64,000 nucleotides of DNA from Asticcacaulis sp. UBA2476 (GTDB lineage Bacteria > Pseudomonadota > Alphaproteobacteria > Caulobacterales > Caulobacteraceae), in assembly GCA_002342035.1 (NCBI GenBank), contig DDPE01000036.1, positions 4,825-68,824 of the forward strand, given 5' to 3'. The notes below the pieces were generated by a model. That model saw only the letters and a list, made by a program, of their open reading frames with translations. It did not search any database and was not told where the DNA came from. This document shows, in pieces, positions 26,115 through 35,612 of this stretch (positions are counted from its first letter, which is position 1; each line of letters opens with the position of its first letter). Both the position numbers and the translations under genes were made by a program.

Positions 26115-26624
26115 TTATTTTGGGCTTTCGACGACCATGGCCGCAAATTCGCATTCACAGACAACCTTGCCATTAACATAGGCTTCGCCTTTGAATTTGA
26201 AGACATCGCCACGATGACGCAGAACCTCAACCTTCATGTGAAGCGTATCGCCAGGACGCACAGGACTTCTGAAGCGCGCACCATCAACCGACATAAAGAA
26301 GATCGTTTTGCCTTCGACATCGGCATCCAAAGACTTTGACATCAAAACCGCGCCGGTCTGGCCGATAGCTTCGATGATCAGAACACCGGGCATGACCGGG
26401 TTTTCAGGAAAATGCCCTGGAAAAAACGGCTCATTGAAGGTGACATTCTTAATGCCCGTCATGCTTTTGTTCTTGATCCAGTTCTCCCCACGATCAATCA
26501 ACAAAAACGGATAGCGGTGGGGGATGCGCCGGAGAATTTCAGCATAGTCAATACTGTCACCAACCACCTGATCGGGATTGACGGCCTGAATTTCGGCTAC
26601 GGCCTGAGCGGCTTCTTCTGTCAT
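26115..26624 (-). CDS. fabZ: 3-hydroxyacyl-ACP dehydratase FabZ
   Basis: Dehydrates 3-hydroxyacyl-ACP in fatty acid elongation and competes with LpxA for 3-hydroxymyristoyl-ACP. It has 169 residues from the ATG at 26624; a longer in-frame reading to 26777 would overlap lpxD. Motifs are RIPHRYPFLLIDR (catalytic His), NEPFFPGHFPENPVMPGVLIIEA-type hot-dog residues, and GDTLHMKVEV. It has the standard lpxD-fabZ-lpxA placement. Confidence 0.96.
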   Translation of the reverse strand: MTEEAAQAVAEIQAVNPDQVVGDSIDYAEILRRIPHRYPFLLIDRGENWIKNKSMTGIKNVTFNEPFFPGHFPENPVMPGVLIIEAIGQTGAVLMSKSLDADVEGKTIFFMSVDGARFRSPVRPGDTLHMKVEVLRHRGDVFKFKGEAYVNGKVVCECEFAAMVVESPK

Positions 26625-26631
26625 TGAGTGG

Positions 26632-27648
26632 TTAACCCTTATCTTTCTGAGCCGCCTGTTTAGACAGCCAGGCCGCTTCGCGCAAGAACTGACGCGAGGG
26701 TTTGGCCGGAAAACCAGACCACATCTCGCCTTCGGGCACATCTTTATAGACGACAGCCCCCGCAGCCACCTTGGCACGCGCCCCCACAGCTATATGGTCG
26801 ATCAATCCGGCACGGCCGCCAAACATCGCCCCATCACCGATGCGCGCCGATCCTGAAATGCCAGCGTGAGCCGCAATAATGCACTGACGGCCAATCTGAA
26901 CATTATGGGCGATCTGAACCATATTGTCGATCTTGGTCGCTTCACCGATCACCGTATCATCATAGGCGCCGCGATCGATACATGTGCCGGAACCGACGCT
27001 AATGTCATCCTGCAAGATAACCCTACCAAGTTGCGGCACGTCAATCAGCCCGCGCTCATCCCCGCTAACCCCAAAGCCCGCCTCACCAATATGAGCCCCG
27101 GAGGCGATATGGACACGATCTCCAATCAAGGCGCAGTAAACCGTGGCGTGAGCCCCAATCCGGCAATTGCGGCCAATGGCACAGCCCGGCCCGATAACAC
27201 TATAGGATTCTAACCGCGTACCCGACCCGATTTCTGCATTCTGACCAATAACCACGCCGATGCCGATATAAACATCGTCTTCAATGCGTGCTGTTGGGTG
27301 TACGGCGGCCATGCCGTCGTGATGAACTGGCTTATAAAGAGCATTGGCCAGCCGCGCCCACGCCGCCTGTGGTGATTTCACAACCAGAGCCACCCCCTCC
27401 GCAGGCACCATTGCGGAGTCATCCTCGGTCACGAATACAAAACCAGCGCGCGTCTTTTTCAGCGAAGACAAATAGCGTCTATCGCTGAAAAATGCAGCCT
27501 CATCGGGCCCCGCAACGGATAAAGGGGCGCAGGCCCTTATTGGCCCGCCCCCTTTAACGGAAGTCTCAGTGTATTTCGCCCGTGTAAGCGCCACGACCTG
27601 ATCCAAGTTGAGACTTGACGCGACCTCAAAAAATCTCGGATCAGGCAT
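26632..27648 (-). CDS. lpxD: UDP-3-O-acylglucosamine N-acyltransferase
   Basis: Third step of lipid A synthesis, adding the N-linked acyl chain. It has 338 residues. The N-terminal uridine-binding domain occupies 1-105. A hexapeptide-repeat beta-helix follows (HPTARIEDDVYIGIGVVIGQ, then IAHNVQIGRQCIIAAHAGI with the catalytic histidine). The end is a short helical C-terminus. It is located between ompH and fabZ. Confidence 0.96.
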   Translation of the reverse strand: MPDPRFFEVASSLNLDQVVALTRAKYTETSVKGGGPIRACAPLSVAGPDEAAFFSDRRYLSSLKKTRAGFVFVTEDDSAMVPAEGVALVVKSPQAAWARLANALYKPVHHDGMAAVHPTARIEDDVYIGIGVVIGQNAEIGSGTRLESYSVIGPGCAIGRNCRIGAHATVYCALIGDRVHIASGAHIGEAGFGVSGDERGLIDVPQLGRVILQDDISVGSGTCIDRGAYDDTVIGEATKIDNMVQIAHNVQIGRQCIIAAHAGISGSARIGDGAMFGGRAGLIDHIAVGARAKVAAGAVVYKDVPEGEMWSGFPAKPSRQFLREAAWLSKQAAQKDKG

Positions 27649-27672
27649 GAGTGTTTACGGACGTCCTGTTAT

Positions 27673-28341
27673 TTAGTTCTTTTTGGTTGCCGCGGCCGGT
27701 GCCGGGGCGGCTGCCGTCGGACGGGCTTGCGGCGTAATGCGCTCACGATCAAAGGTCATGGTTTTCTTGACAGCGTTAAGCTTGGTCACAACCTGTCCGG
27801 TTATATCCATAGCCGGGTTGGCAAAAAGAACCGAGTTACGATCAACCAGAATCCCGCAGCCTTTTTCAGTGTATACGGCACGCAGTTGCGGCTCAAGGTC
27901 GGTAGCAATCAGACGCTGGGCCTTAGCTTCGGTTGCCTGAAGCTCCTGACCGCGCAATTGCACTTTCTGTTCAAAGCCCTGAACTTTACCCTGGAAGGCC
28001 TGAGCCTTGGTTTGCAGGGCCTCACCTTGCAGGGTCTTGGCGTTGACCTGATCCTGCAGTGACTTGCCTTCGGTTTCAATAGCTGTGCGTTCCGGCTTGA
28101 TTTCAGCCTCAACCGCAGCGCTCAACTGGCGCATGCGCTCACCCGCCGACTTACCCACGTCGGAGCCGGCAATGGCGTCTTCAACCGAATAGACGCATAC
28201 GCCCGGAATTACCGGACCTGGGTTCATGGCCGGTTGTGCCGGGGCGGCAGCCGGTGCCGTCTGGGCCGAAACCTGACCGGCCATAAGCGCCGCAGCGCTG
28301 GCGAGAACGAGCAGAGATTTTTTCATAGATGTAACACTCAT
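27673..28341 (-). CDS. skp: OmpH/Skp family periplasmic chaperone
   Basis: A periplasmic chaperone for unfolded outer-membrane proteins on the way to BamA. It has 222 residues from the ATG at 28341; an ATG at 28326 gives MKKSLLVL and is equally possible. The signal peptide ends near VSAQT. Ala/Pro-rich flanks surround a long coiled-coil region (about 70-160, rich in Glu, Gln, Lys and Ala) that fits the tentacle helices of Skp. It is longer than E. coli Skp because of the Pro/Ala extensions at both ends. Confidence 0.88.
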   Translation of the reverse strand: MSVTSMKKSLLVLASAAALMAGQVSAQTAPAAAPAQPAMNPGPVIPGVCVYSVEDAIAGSDVGKSAGERMRQLSAAVEAEIKPERTAIETEGKSLQDQVNAKTLQGEALQTKAQAFQGKVQGFEQKVQLRGQELQATEAKAQRLIATDLEPQLRAVYTEKGCGILVDRNSVLFANPAMDITGQVVTKLNAVKKTMTFDRERITPQARPTAAAPAPAAATKKN

Positions 28342-28356
28342 GGCTTTGTTGGTTTC

Positions 28357-28374
28357 CCGGAGACGTGCCTCCGG
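28357..28374 (-). other. Stem-loop between bamA and skp
   Basis: CCGGAG/CTCCGG 6-bp arms around ACGTGC, in the 44-base gap between bamA and skp. With no T-run it is more likely an mRNA processing or attenuation element than a terminator. It may tune relative expression within the operon. Confidence 0.4.
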
Positions 28375-28385
28375 AGATAAACGGT

Positions 28386-30767
28386 TTAGAACTGGGTAGA
28401 CTGCGAGAAGCGGAAGGTTTCCGTCTTGTCATAATCTTCGCGCGAGAGGACCTGTGAAATATCGAACTGGATCGGCCCCATTGGGGATTTCCAGCGAATG
28501 GTCACACCAGCGGCCGCCCGCAATGACATATCATCTACGATATTTGTGTTCACGGTGCTACCACTCATCTTAAGGCGGTCATCCACACCGCCGAGCGTAC
28601 CGAAATCCACGAATAAGGCTGTTTTGAGGCCGTATTGCTCAGGCAGACCGTTCGGGATGCCCAGTTCGACCGTACCGATGGCATAGGTTTGGCCGCCCAG
28701 GGCATAGGTTGAGCTTTGATCGCGCGGGCCGATACCAGCATTTTCAAAGCCGCGGAATGTCGTGCCGCCCTTGAAGAAGCGGTCATTGATGCGGACTGCG
28801 TCACCGCCAAATGGGGTTATATTTCCGGCTAAACCTTGCAGATGCAGGATCATGTCCTTACGGAAGCCGTAATACCAATGCGCCTCAAGTTCAGAGCGAA
28901 CATATTTCACGTCACCGCCCAGGCCCGCAAAATCCTGACGGGCAATCGCCTGCCAGCCGCGCGTCGCCTGCACAAAGTCATTCCGACGGTCGAACGACAA
29001 GGTGTAGCCCACGCTCGATGTCACGCCGGTGCCGCAGCTATAGATAAGGTCATCACACTGGGTTGATGTGGTGCCGTAGGACAAGTCGTCCGAACGCAGG
29101 TTGTAGCGCAGGCGCAGCAGGCTATAGCCATTCAGGCTGTAGCCCAGACGCAGGCCAAAGCCGTTACTTTCGGACTTATAGCTGGTGTATTCCGAGTAAT
29201 CGAGCGCCGATGAGAACAGGTCGATACCGGCCTGCACATCACGATTCAAGAAATGCGGTTCAGTAAAGCTGATGTCGACATTTCTCTGGATAGAGCCCGT
29301 TGAAATCCGGGCCCGCACGTTCTGGCCACGACCGCGGAAATTACGCTCAGTGATACCCACGTCAAAAATGAACTTTTCATAAGACGAGAAGCCTGCCCCA
29401 AACGACAGTTCGCCGGTGGGCTGCTCCGTGACCGCCACTTCGATATTGGTCTTGTCAGCCGTAGTCGATGGCACTTCCTTGATTTCAACGTCTTTGAAGA
29501 ACCCAAGCGCGTTGACATACATCTTAGAGCGCTCAAGCAGGGCCTTATTGTAAGCATCGCCTTCGGATAGCAGCATTTCGCGGCGAACGACACGATCGAG
29601 CGTGCGGCCATTGCCGACCACATCGATCTTATCGATATAGACGCGCGCACCTTCGCGGACATTATAGGTCACATCGACGGTACGGTTCTGAGGATCGCCC
29701 TCGTCACGCGGGCGAATGTCCACAAACGCAAAACCTGCGGAACCGGCCGCAAAGGTCAGATTATCGACGCCTTTTTCGATCAGATCGCTTTCATAGAGAT
29801 CGCCGCCTTTGAACGGAATAACACGTTCCAGATTCTGGGCATTCAGTTTGTCGTTTTCGGTTTTGACCGTAACACGACCGAAGTTATATTTTTCACCTTC
29901 GTCCAGCGTGTAGGTTATCGCAAAGTCCTTACGATCCGGCGACAGTTCAGCCACGGACGACACCACGCGGAAATCATAGTAACCGCGATTGGTGTAGTGC
30001 TTTCTCAACTGTTCACGGTCGTAATCCATACGGTCCGGATCATAGTTGTCGTTCGACGAGAAGAACTTCCACCAGATCGACTTTTTAGTGACGACGACAC
30101 TGGAAAGATCGCTGTCCGAGAAAGCTTTGTTGCCGATAAAGTTCATGCTCGACACACCGGTCTTGACGCCTTCATCGATTTCAAAAATCAGATCGACGCG
30201 CTTTTGCGGCAGTTCAACGATCTTAGGCGTGACGGTCGCGGAAATACGGCCAGATCGGCGGTAAAGTTCAATAATGCGCTGAACATCGGCCTGAACCTTG
30301 GCACGGGTAAACACACCGCGGGGACGGATAGTCACTTCTTCGCGCAGCTTGTCTTTGGATAGGGCGCTGTTGCCTTCAAAAACCACTTGGTTGATGATCG
30401 GGCTTTCGACAACGCTGACCACCATTTCAGCGCCATTCATGACGATCTGAACGTCGGAAAAAAGTTCTGTGCGGAACAGGGTTTTTACCGACTGGTCAAT
30501 GGCCAGAGGCGTTGCGGGCTGGCCCACCTGCACCGGCAGATACGAAATGATCGTCTGCGAATCGATGCGCTCATTACCTTCGACACGGATACGGCCAATA
30601 TTGATCGCCGCTTGTGGTGCCACCGCTGGCTGGGTCTGCACCGGATCAACAGGCGCCGTTTGCGCCATGGCCGGAGCGGTCAGAAGCCCTAGGCTTAGAA
30701 ACGCCAGAACGCTGACGCCCGATTGAAGCTTTCGTGAAGAAGTATGCACGTTGAGGCCCTTAGTCAT
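28386..30767 (-). CDS. bamA: Outer membrane protein assembly factor BamA
   Basis: Omp85-family core of the BAM complex that folds beta-barrels into the outer membrane. It has 793 residues, with a signal peptide ending near AMAQT. Five POTRA domains cover about residues 55-450 (opening IGRIRVEGNERIDSQTI). A 16-strand barrel follows, containing the lid-loop motif FKGGTTFRGFENAGIGPRD (VRGF/Y-type) and an RAAAGVTIRWKSPMGPIQFD strand. It ends in a C-terminal Phe. It lies between rseP and skp in the conserved order. Confidence 0.97.
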   Translation of the reverse strand: MTKGLNVHTSSRKLQSGVSVLAFLSLGLLTAPAMAQTAPVDPVQTQPAVAPQAAINIGRIRVEGNERIDSQTIISYLPVQVGQPATPLAIDQSVKTLFRTELFSDVQIVMNGAEMVVSVVESPIINQVVFEGNSALSKDKLREEVTIRPRGVFTRAKVQADVQRIIELYRRSGRISATVTPKIVELPQKRVDLIFEIDEGVKTGVSSMNFIGNKAFSDSDLSSVVVTKKSIWWKFFSSNDNYDPDRMDYDREQLRKHYTNRGYYDFRVVSSVAELSPDRKDFAITYTLDEGEKYNFGRVTVKTENDKLNAQNLERVIPFKGGDLYESDLIEKGVDNLTFAAGSAGFAFVDIRPRDEGDPQNRTVDVTYNVREGARVYIDKIDVVGNGRTLDRVVRREMLLSEGDAYNKALLERSKMYVNALGFFKDVEIKEVPSTTADKTNIEVAVTEQPTGELSFGAGFSSYEKFIFDVGITERNFRGRGQNVRARISTGSIQRNVDISFTEPHFLNRDVQAGIDLFSSALDYSEYTSYKSESNGFGLRLGYSLNGYSLLRLRYNLRSDDLSYGTTSTQCDDLIYSCGTGVTSSVGYTLSFDRRNDFVQATRGWQAIARQDFAGLGGDVKYVRSELEAHWYYGFRKDMILHLQGLAGNITPFGGDAVRINDRFFKGGTTFRGFENAGIGPRDQSSTYALGGQTYAIGTVELGIPNGLPEQYGLKTALFVDFGTLGGVDDRLKMSGSTVNTNIVDDMSLRAAAGVTIRWKSPMGPIQFDISQVLSREDYDKTETFRFSQSTQF

Positions 30768-30864
30768 ATGTTCTATATCATTTTTATGTTCGGACGGCGG
30801 TCCGCGTTTCGCTAACCATAAACAATCGCAGCCACCGACACTTCGGTATTTGCAGAGTTGTTAA

Positions 30865-32064
30865 TTACGAAAACAGTCCCCCAAAGAATTTCACTACCCC
30901 CAACTGGTTGAGATCATTCCACGTCGCGAACAACATCAAACCCAGCAAGGTTACAAGTCCAAGTCTGTAGCCATAGCCCTGTATGGCCGAATTGAGCGGC
31001 TTTTGCATAACCGCCTCATAGGTATAAAACAAGAGGTGTCCGCCATCGAGTACCGGCACCGGCAGCAGGTTAAGGAAGCCAATCCCCACCGAAATCACCG
31101 CTGCCAAGGTAACAAGATTGATCACCAGTAAAATAACCCGATCTGCGGCCGGAGCCTCGACCTTCATAGTCTCAGATGCGATGTCACCCGTCCCCTTGGT
31201 CATACCAAGAATTCCGCTTAACTGGTCACCACTTTCTTTTCCCGCGAAAATGCGGCCAATATAGGTCACGTTCGTATCAAGTACCTGCCAGGTCATTTTC
31301 GCCCCTTCGACAAGGGCTGTATGCGGCGCAAATCGCTGCCAGCGCATATCGCCCCCCATCTCAATGCCTAAACGGCCAGCCTTGATGCGGTGATCACCGG
31401 AACCCACTTCAAGCTCAGTGCGGGCGGGCGTGGCGTTAAGCACCACGGGTGCGCCATCGCGAAGAACAGTAATGTTGATGGCGCTGTCGGCGCGCATCAA
31501 GATTAGGGTGCGCGCATCCTGATGGTTCTCCACGGCACGCCCGTCGATTTCCGTAATCAGATCGCCAGGCTTAAAGCCCGCCGCCGCCGCCGGAGAGTTC
31601 GGCTCAACACTGACGACGCTGGCTGGCGTTTGCCCCTTGCCGATAAACATCAGCACACCCGCAAACAGCACAATCGCCAGAACGAAATTGGCAAAAGGCC
31701 CCGCAGCGACGATTAACATCCGCTGCCAGACGGGTTTAAAATGGAAATAGGCCTTTTCCGCCCCCTCGCCTTCTTTGGCGACAATGGCGGTGCGCGCTGC
31801 GTCGAGTTCCCTGGCATCCGGCGACATGGAGGACACATGCTCATCGCCTGCGAATTTCACGTATCCGCCCAAAGGAATGGCGCTCAGGCACCATTCAACC
31901 CCGTTTTTATCGGTACGCGCCAAAAGCTTTGGGCCAAAGCCCACTGAAAAGCGCTCAATCTTGGTCTTAAACAGCCTGGCAACGCTGAAATGACCCAGTT
32001 CGTGAATGGTCACAATGACACTGATCAGAATCAGGAGCGGCAATATACCGACAAAAAACTGCAT
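30865..32064 (-). CDS. rseP: RIP metalloprotease RseP (site-2 protease, MmpA in Caulobacter)
   Basis: An intramembrane zinc protease that cleaves membrane-bound anti-sigma factors or polarity proteins (PodJ in Caulobacter). It has 399 residues, with HELGH at 21-25 in the first helix. One PDZ domain follows (about 150-225, VEPNSPAAAAGFKPGDLI). The LDGGHL motif of the second catalytic helix is near residue 335. It is placed between dxr and bamA, as in most proteobacteria. Confidence 0.96.
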   Translation of the reverse strand: MQFFVGILPLLILISVIVTIHELGHFSVARLFKTKIERFSVGFGPKLLARTDKNGVEWCLSAIPLGGYVKFAGDEHVSSMSPDARELDAARTAIVAKEGEGAEKAYFHFKPVWQRMLIVAAGPFANFVLAIVLFAGVLMFIGKGQTPASVVSVEPNSPAAAAGFKPGDLITEIDGRAVENHQDARTLILMRADSAINITVLRDGAPVVLNATPARTELEVGSGDHRIKAGRLGIEMGGDMRWQRFAPHTALVEGAKMTWQVLDTNVTYIGRIFAGKESGDQLSGILGMTKGTGDIASETMKVEAPAADRVILLVINLVTLAAVISVGIGFLNLLPVPVLDGGHLLFYTYEAVMQKPLNSAIQGYGYRLGLVTLLGLMLFATWNDLNQLGVVKFFGGLFS

Positions 32065-32084
32065 GTAGCGCGTATCTCTCTGGT

Positions 32085-33305
32085 TTAGGCGCGAAGCTTT
32101 GGAACGCTTGCGGCTGAACGATCACAAAAGCCGCCCACCAGAGCGCGAATGCGAGCATCAAGCTCAAGAATAGTCCCGACATCCTGACTTGTGTCATTAA
32201 TCGCTTTAGAAGGCAATTGGGCCCGCATCATGGCGGCTTCGACATTTTCGGCGATTTGCGTAAAGGCGAGGCGTTTCTGCAAAAAGGCGGCAACGCAAAC
32301 CTCATTGGCGGCGTTAAAGACGACCGGCATGTCGCCACCGGCTTTAAGGGCCTCACGCGCCAGCCTTAACATCGGAAAAGCGTCTTCGTCAGGCGCTTCA
32401 AACGTCAAAGCCCCAAGAGTTTTGAGATCAAAGCCCGGTGCCTGCCAGGCTGTGCGGCGCGGCCAGTTCAGGCAATAGGAAATCGGCACCCGCATATCCG
32501 CCGGTCCCATCTGAGCCAGACTGGAGCCATCCTTATATTCCACCATCGAATGGATGACCGACTGCGGATGGATCACCACATCAATCTGATCGGCAGGCAT
32601 ATCAAATAAATAGGCGGCTTCAATGAATTCAAGGCCTTTGTTAGCCAGACTGGCGCTGTCGATCGTGATCTTGGCCCCCATCGACCAGTTCGGATGCTTT
32701 AGGGCCTGCTCAACCGTAACCCGGCTTAACTGATCGCGGCTGTAGCCTCTGAAAGGCCCGCCGGATGCCGTCAGCACAAGGCGATTGACCATATCCTTCT
32801 GGGTGCCATCGAGGACTTGGAAAATTGCGTTGTGCTCAGAATCAACGGGCAAAATACACCCGCCCGCCGCTTTTGCACGCGCCAGTAAGGCCGGACCGCA
32901 GCACACCAGAGCCTCTTTGTTAGCAAGGGCCACAGTCGCACCGGTGCCCGCCGCCGCCCAAACCGGCTTAAGGCCGGCAATACCGACTATGGCAGCCATG
33001 ACCCAGTCAACTGGACGGGACGCCGCCTCAATTACCGCAGCGTCACCACAGGCAATCTCAAGGCCGGAGCCTTCCATCAGGCTCTGAAAAGAGTTCCACG
33101 ATTCAGTGTCGGCAATGACCGTTAAGTTGGGGCGAAATTTGCGCGCCTGTTGCGCCAAAAGCTCAATATTTTTACCGCCACACAGAACATCGATGCGGTA
33201 CTTAGGCTCAATCGCGTTCAATTCTTCGATCAGCGCCAGAGTCGACACACCTATGGACCCGGTAGATCCCAAAACCGTGACGGACTTTGGCAGCGCATTG
33301 AGCAT
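32085..33305 (-). CDS. dxr: 1-deoxy-D-xylulose-5-phosphate reductoisomerase
   Basis: Second enzyme of the MEP isoprenoid pathway, converting DXP to MEP with NADPH. It has 406 residues. The N-terminal Rossmann motif is VLGSTGSIGVSTL. ANKEALVCCG and LPVDSEHNAIFQ carry metal and substrate residues. LTASGGPF follows, and HPNWSMGAKITIDSASLANK is split around them. It feeds UppS (undecaprenyl diphosphate) nearby. Its first base overlaps the cdsA end. Confidence 0.97.
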   Translation of the reverse strand: MLNALPKSVTVLGSTGSIGVSTLALIEELNAIEPKYRIDVLCGGKNIELLAQQARKFRPNLTVIADTESWNSFQSLMEGSGLEIACGDAAVIEAASRPVDWVMAAIVGIAGLKPVWAAAGTGATVALANKEALVCCGPALLARAKAAGGCILPVDSEHNAIFQVLDGTQKDMVNRLVLTASGGPFRGYSRDQLSRVTVEQALKHPNWSMGAKITIDSASLANKGLEFIEAAYLFDMPADQIDVVIHPQSVIHSMVEYKDGSSLAQMGPADMRVPISYCLNWPRRTAWQAPGFDLKTLGALTFEAPDEDAFPMLRLAREALKAGGDMPVVFNAANEVCVAAFLQKRLAFTQIAENVEAAMMRAQLPSKAINDTSQDVGTILELDARIRALVGGFCDRSAASVPKLRA

Positions 33306-34147
33306 CAGAGCACGGTTCCCAGCATGACCAGAAGACGGATACCACCAATAGCGACAATCGCAAACATCAGACCATCCACCCGATCAAGCAGACCACCATG
33401 CCCCGGAATGAGCGAACCCGAATCCTTGACGCCGTAACGGCGCTTAAGCATCGATTCCCACAGATCGCCCGCCATAGTGGCCAAAGCCGTCAGGAGCCCT
33501 ACGATCTGCGCCGATGTGCTGGATTTAAAAAGCCCCGTAAGATCCGACAGCGTCCCTGCGGCCAGCATCCCTGCCATCATGCCGCCCGCAAACCCTGCCC
33601 AGGTCTTATTCGGCGAATACTTGCGCCAAAGCTTAGGCCCCCCGACAGCCCGACCGACCAGATATGCGGCGCTGTCCGCCGTCCAGGCGATCAGGAAGGC
33701 AAACAGCACCCATTCAAAGCCATTGCCGGTCTGACGCAGCCAAATCAAAACAAACGCGGGCCAGCCAATGTAACAGGCACCATAGGCCGCATCCCGCCAC
33801 GGCCCGCCTAAACGACGGATATAGGCGGCCGAACAGGCTGCTCCAAAAAGCAAAAGGGCCACGGATACAAGCGGATGGAATGGATCGTACGGCTTATTCA
33901 GCGCCTCAGCAAATATACCTGCCAATGCCGGCAAACAGACCGCAACGGCCATGCGTGTCGGCGTTTTGGGCGCTGCCATAGCACCCCACTCAATACTGAG
34001 TAAGGCCACCCCGACACTAACCAGAACCAAAAACGCCCAATCACCCAGATGCACAATATAAAGTACAACCGGCACCAGAACGATGGCGGAAGCGATGCGA
34101 ATACTCAGTTCCCGAATGGACGACCCTGTGGATTTAGGCGGAGACAT
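33305..34147 (-). CDS. cdsA: Phosphatidate cytidylyltransferase
   Basis: Makes CDP-diacylglycerol, the precursor of all membrane phospholipids. It is a 280-residue integral membrane enzyme with about seven or eight helices. The C-terminal CDS signature is present in the GDLWESMLKRRYGVKDSG stretch, followed by IPGHGGLLDRVDGL. It overlaps uppS upstream by 14 bases, so translation is coupled. Confidence 0.95.
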   Translation of the reverse strand: MSPPKSTGSSIRELSIRIASAIVLVPVVLYIVHLGDWAFLVLVSVGVALLSIEWGAMAAPKTPTRMAVAVCLPALAGIFAEALNKPYDPFHPLVSVALLLFGAACSAAYIRRLGGPWRDAAYGACYIGWPAFVLIWLRQTGNGFEWVLFAFLIAWTADSAAYLVGRAVGGPKLWRKYSPNKTWAGFAGGMMAGMLAAGTLSDLTGLFKSSTSAQIVGLLTALATMAGDLWESMLKRRYGVKDSGSLIPGHGGLLDRVDGLMFAIVAIGGIRLLVMLGTVL

Positions 34148-34907
34148 GTCCTGCCTCTACCGCGCCAAAGCGCCGGTCACGCTCCTTGAAAATACGTAGC
34201 GCGTCCTCAAGGTGAACCCGATCATAGTCGGGCCACAGAACATCCTGAAATACAAATTCCGCATAGGCCGCTTCCCACAGCAGAAAGTTTGACAGCCGGT
34301 GCTCACCCGATGTGCGGATCATCAAATCAAGCGGGGGCAAATCATGCGTCGATAACAACCCGCCAAAAACCTCCGGCGTCAGATCATCAACCTGCGCATC
34401 ACCGGATTTGACCTTGGCCGCAAAGCGCTTGGCGGCATCCACCACATCGGCCTGTGCACCGTAGTTCAGCGCCACCTGAAGGAAAAAGCGCGAATTGTTG
34501 CGGGTATCATCATGCGCCTTACGCACACATTCCACGATATCTTTGGGCAGACCATCCTGCTGGCCGATGATGCGGACGCACACACCTTCTTTAGACAGTT
34601 TAGCCAGATCGGATTCAATGAACGTCCGCAAAAGCCCCATCAAATCACTGACTTCAGCCGCGGGCCTGCGCCAGTTTTCGGTCGAGAATGCAAACACCGT
34701 CATATGGGTGACGCCAAGATCACCGGCGGCCCGAATGGTGCGGCGCAGAGCATTAACACCGGCCTTATGGCCCATGGTCCGCATCTGCCCGCGCGCCTTG
34801 GCCCAGCGTCCATTACCATCCATGATAATCGCCACATGCAGCGGTGAAACCGGCGCTTTATCAGCCTCCCGCGTGTCGGATACCTGTGTCGTTACGCCAG
34901 CGGGCAT
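34134..34907 (-). CDS. uppS: Undecaprenyl diphosphate synthase
   Basis: A cis-prenyltransferase that makes the C55 carrier lipid for peptidoglycan and O-antigen. It has 257 residues, with the catalytic aspartate at 30 in IIMDGNGRWAKARG. FAFSTENWRRP and the C-terminal IRTSGEHRLSNFLLWEAAY with PDYDRV complete the family signatures. The N-terminal 20 residues are a non-conserved extension. Confidence 0.96.
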   Translation of the reverse strand: MPAGVTTQVSDTREADKAPVSPLHVAIIMDGNGRWAKARGQMRTMGHKAGVNALRRTIRAAGDLGVTHMTVFAFSTENWRRPAAEVSDLMGLLRTFIESDLAKLSKEGVCVRIIGQQDGLPKDIVECVRKAHDDTRNNSRFFLQVALNYGAQADVVDAAKRFAAKVKSGDAQVDDLTPEVFGGLLSTHDLPPLDLMIRTSGEHRLSNFLLWEAAYAEFVFQDVLWPDYDRVHLEDALRIFKERDRRFGAVEAGHVSA

Positions 34908-35030
34908 ATACGTTTCCCTGGGTTATCAGCCGAGTTCCGCGGCCCTGAATATTGCGCCTGCTATTAAAGCCGCATGTTTGATATCACCATAAACCGTGAT
35001 CCGCCATAGGTGCGGCTGAACCGCGCCCGC

Positions 35031-35588
35031 TTAGACCTGCATAATTTCGGCTTCCTTGATCTTTAGCTGTTCATCAATGCGCTTGATGGCCGCATCGGTG
35101 AAGCCCTGGATCTCAGTGATCATTTTCTTTTGTTCGTCTTCGGAAATATGGGAGTCTTTTTCCGCCTTCTTGATGTCGTCATTGGCATCACGGCGGATAT
35201 TGCGCACGGCTACGCGCTTTTCCTCGGCATATTTACCGGCAATCTTGACCAGATCCTTGCGGCGCTCTTCGGTCAAAGGAGGGATCGGCACGCGCAGGGT
35301 CGTACCGTCAGTGACCGGGTTCAGCCCCAGACCCGAATTACGGATCGCCTTTTCGACAGATATCACAAGACCCTTATCCCACACATTGACGCTGATCATA
35401 CGCGGTTCAGGCACACTGATCGCCGCACATGACGTAATCGGCATGGTCGAGCCGTAAGCGTCAACAACAATACCTTCGAGAAGGGACGAGGATGCACGGC
35501 CGGTACGCAAACCGCCGAAATCTTCTTTCAGCGACGTCACCGACTTATCCATGCGGTCCTTATACTTAGCCAGTTCGGGTTTGCTCAT
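35031..35588 (-). CDS. frr: Ribosome recycling factor
   Basis: With EF-G, splits the post-termination ribosome. It has 185 residues of the usual length. DFGGLRTGRASSSLLEGIVVDAYGS-type start, MISVNVWDKGLV, RVPIPPLTEERRKDLVK and RNIRRDANDDIKKAEKD are all diagnostic. It lies immediately downstream of pyrH and upstream of uppS in the conserved translation/envelope cluster. Confidence 0.97.
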   Translation of the reverse strand: MSKPELAKYKDRMDKSVTSLKEDFGGLRTGRASSSLLEGIVVDAYGSTMPITSCAAISVPEPRMISVNVWDKGLVISVEKAIRNSGLGLNPVTDGTTLRVPIPPLTEERRKDLVKIAGKYAEEKRVAVRNIRRDANDDIKKAEKDSHISEDEQKKMITEIQGFTDAAIKRIDEQLKIKEAEIMQV

Positions 35589-35612
35589 GATATGTCTCGT
35601 TATTTTAGATGA

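Noticed and set aside
26625..26777. Longer fabZ start
   Set aside because: It would overlap lpxD and precede the conserved FabZ N-terminus; the ATG at 26624 is preferred.
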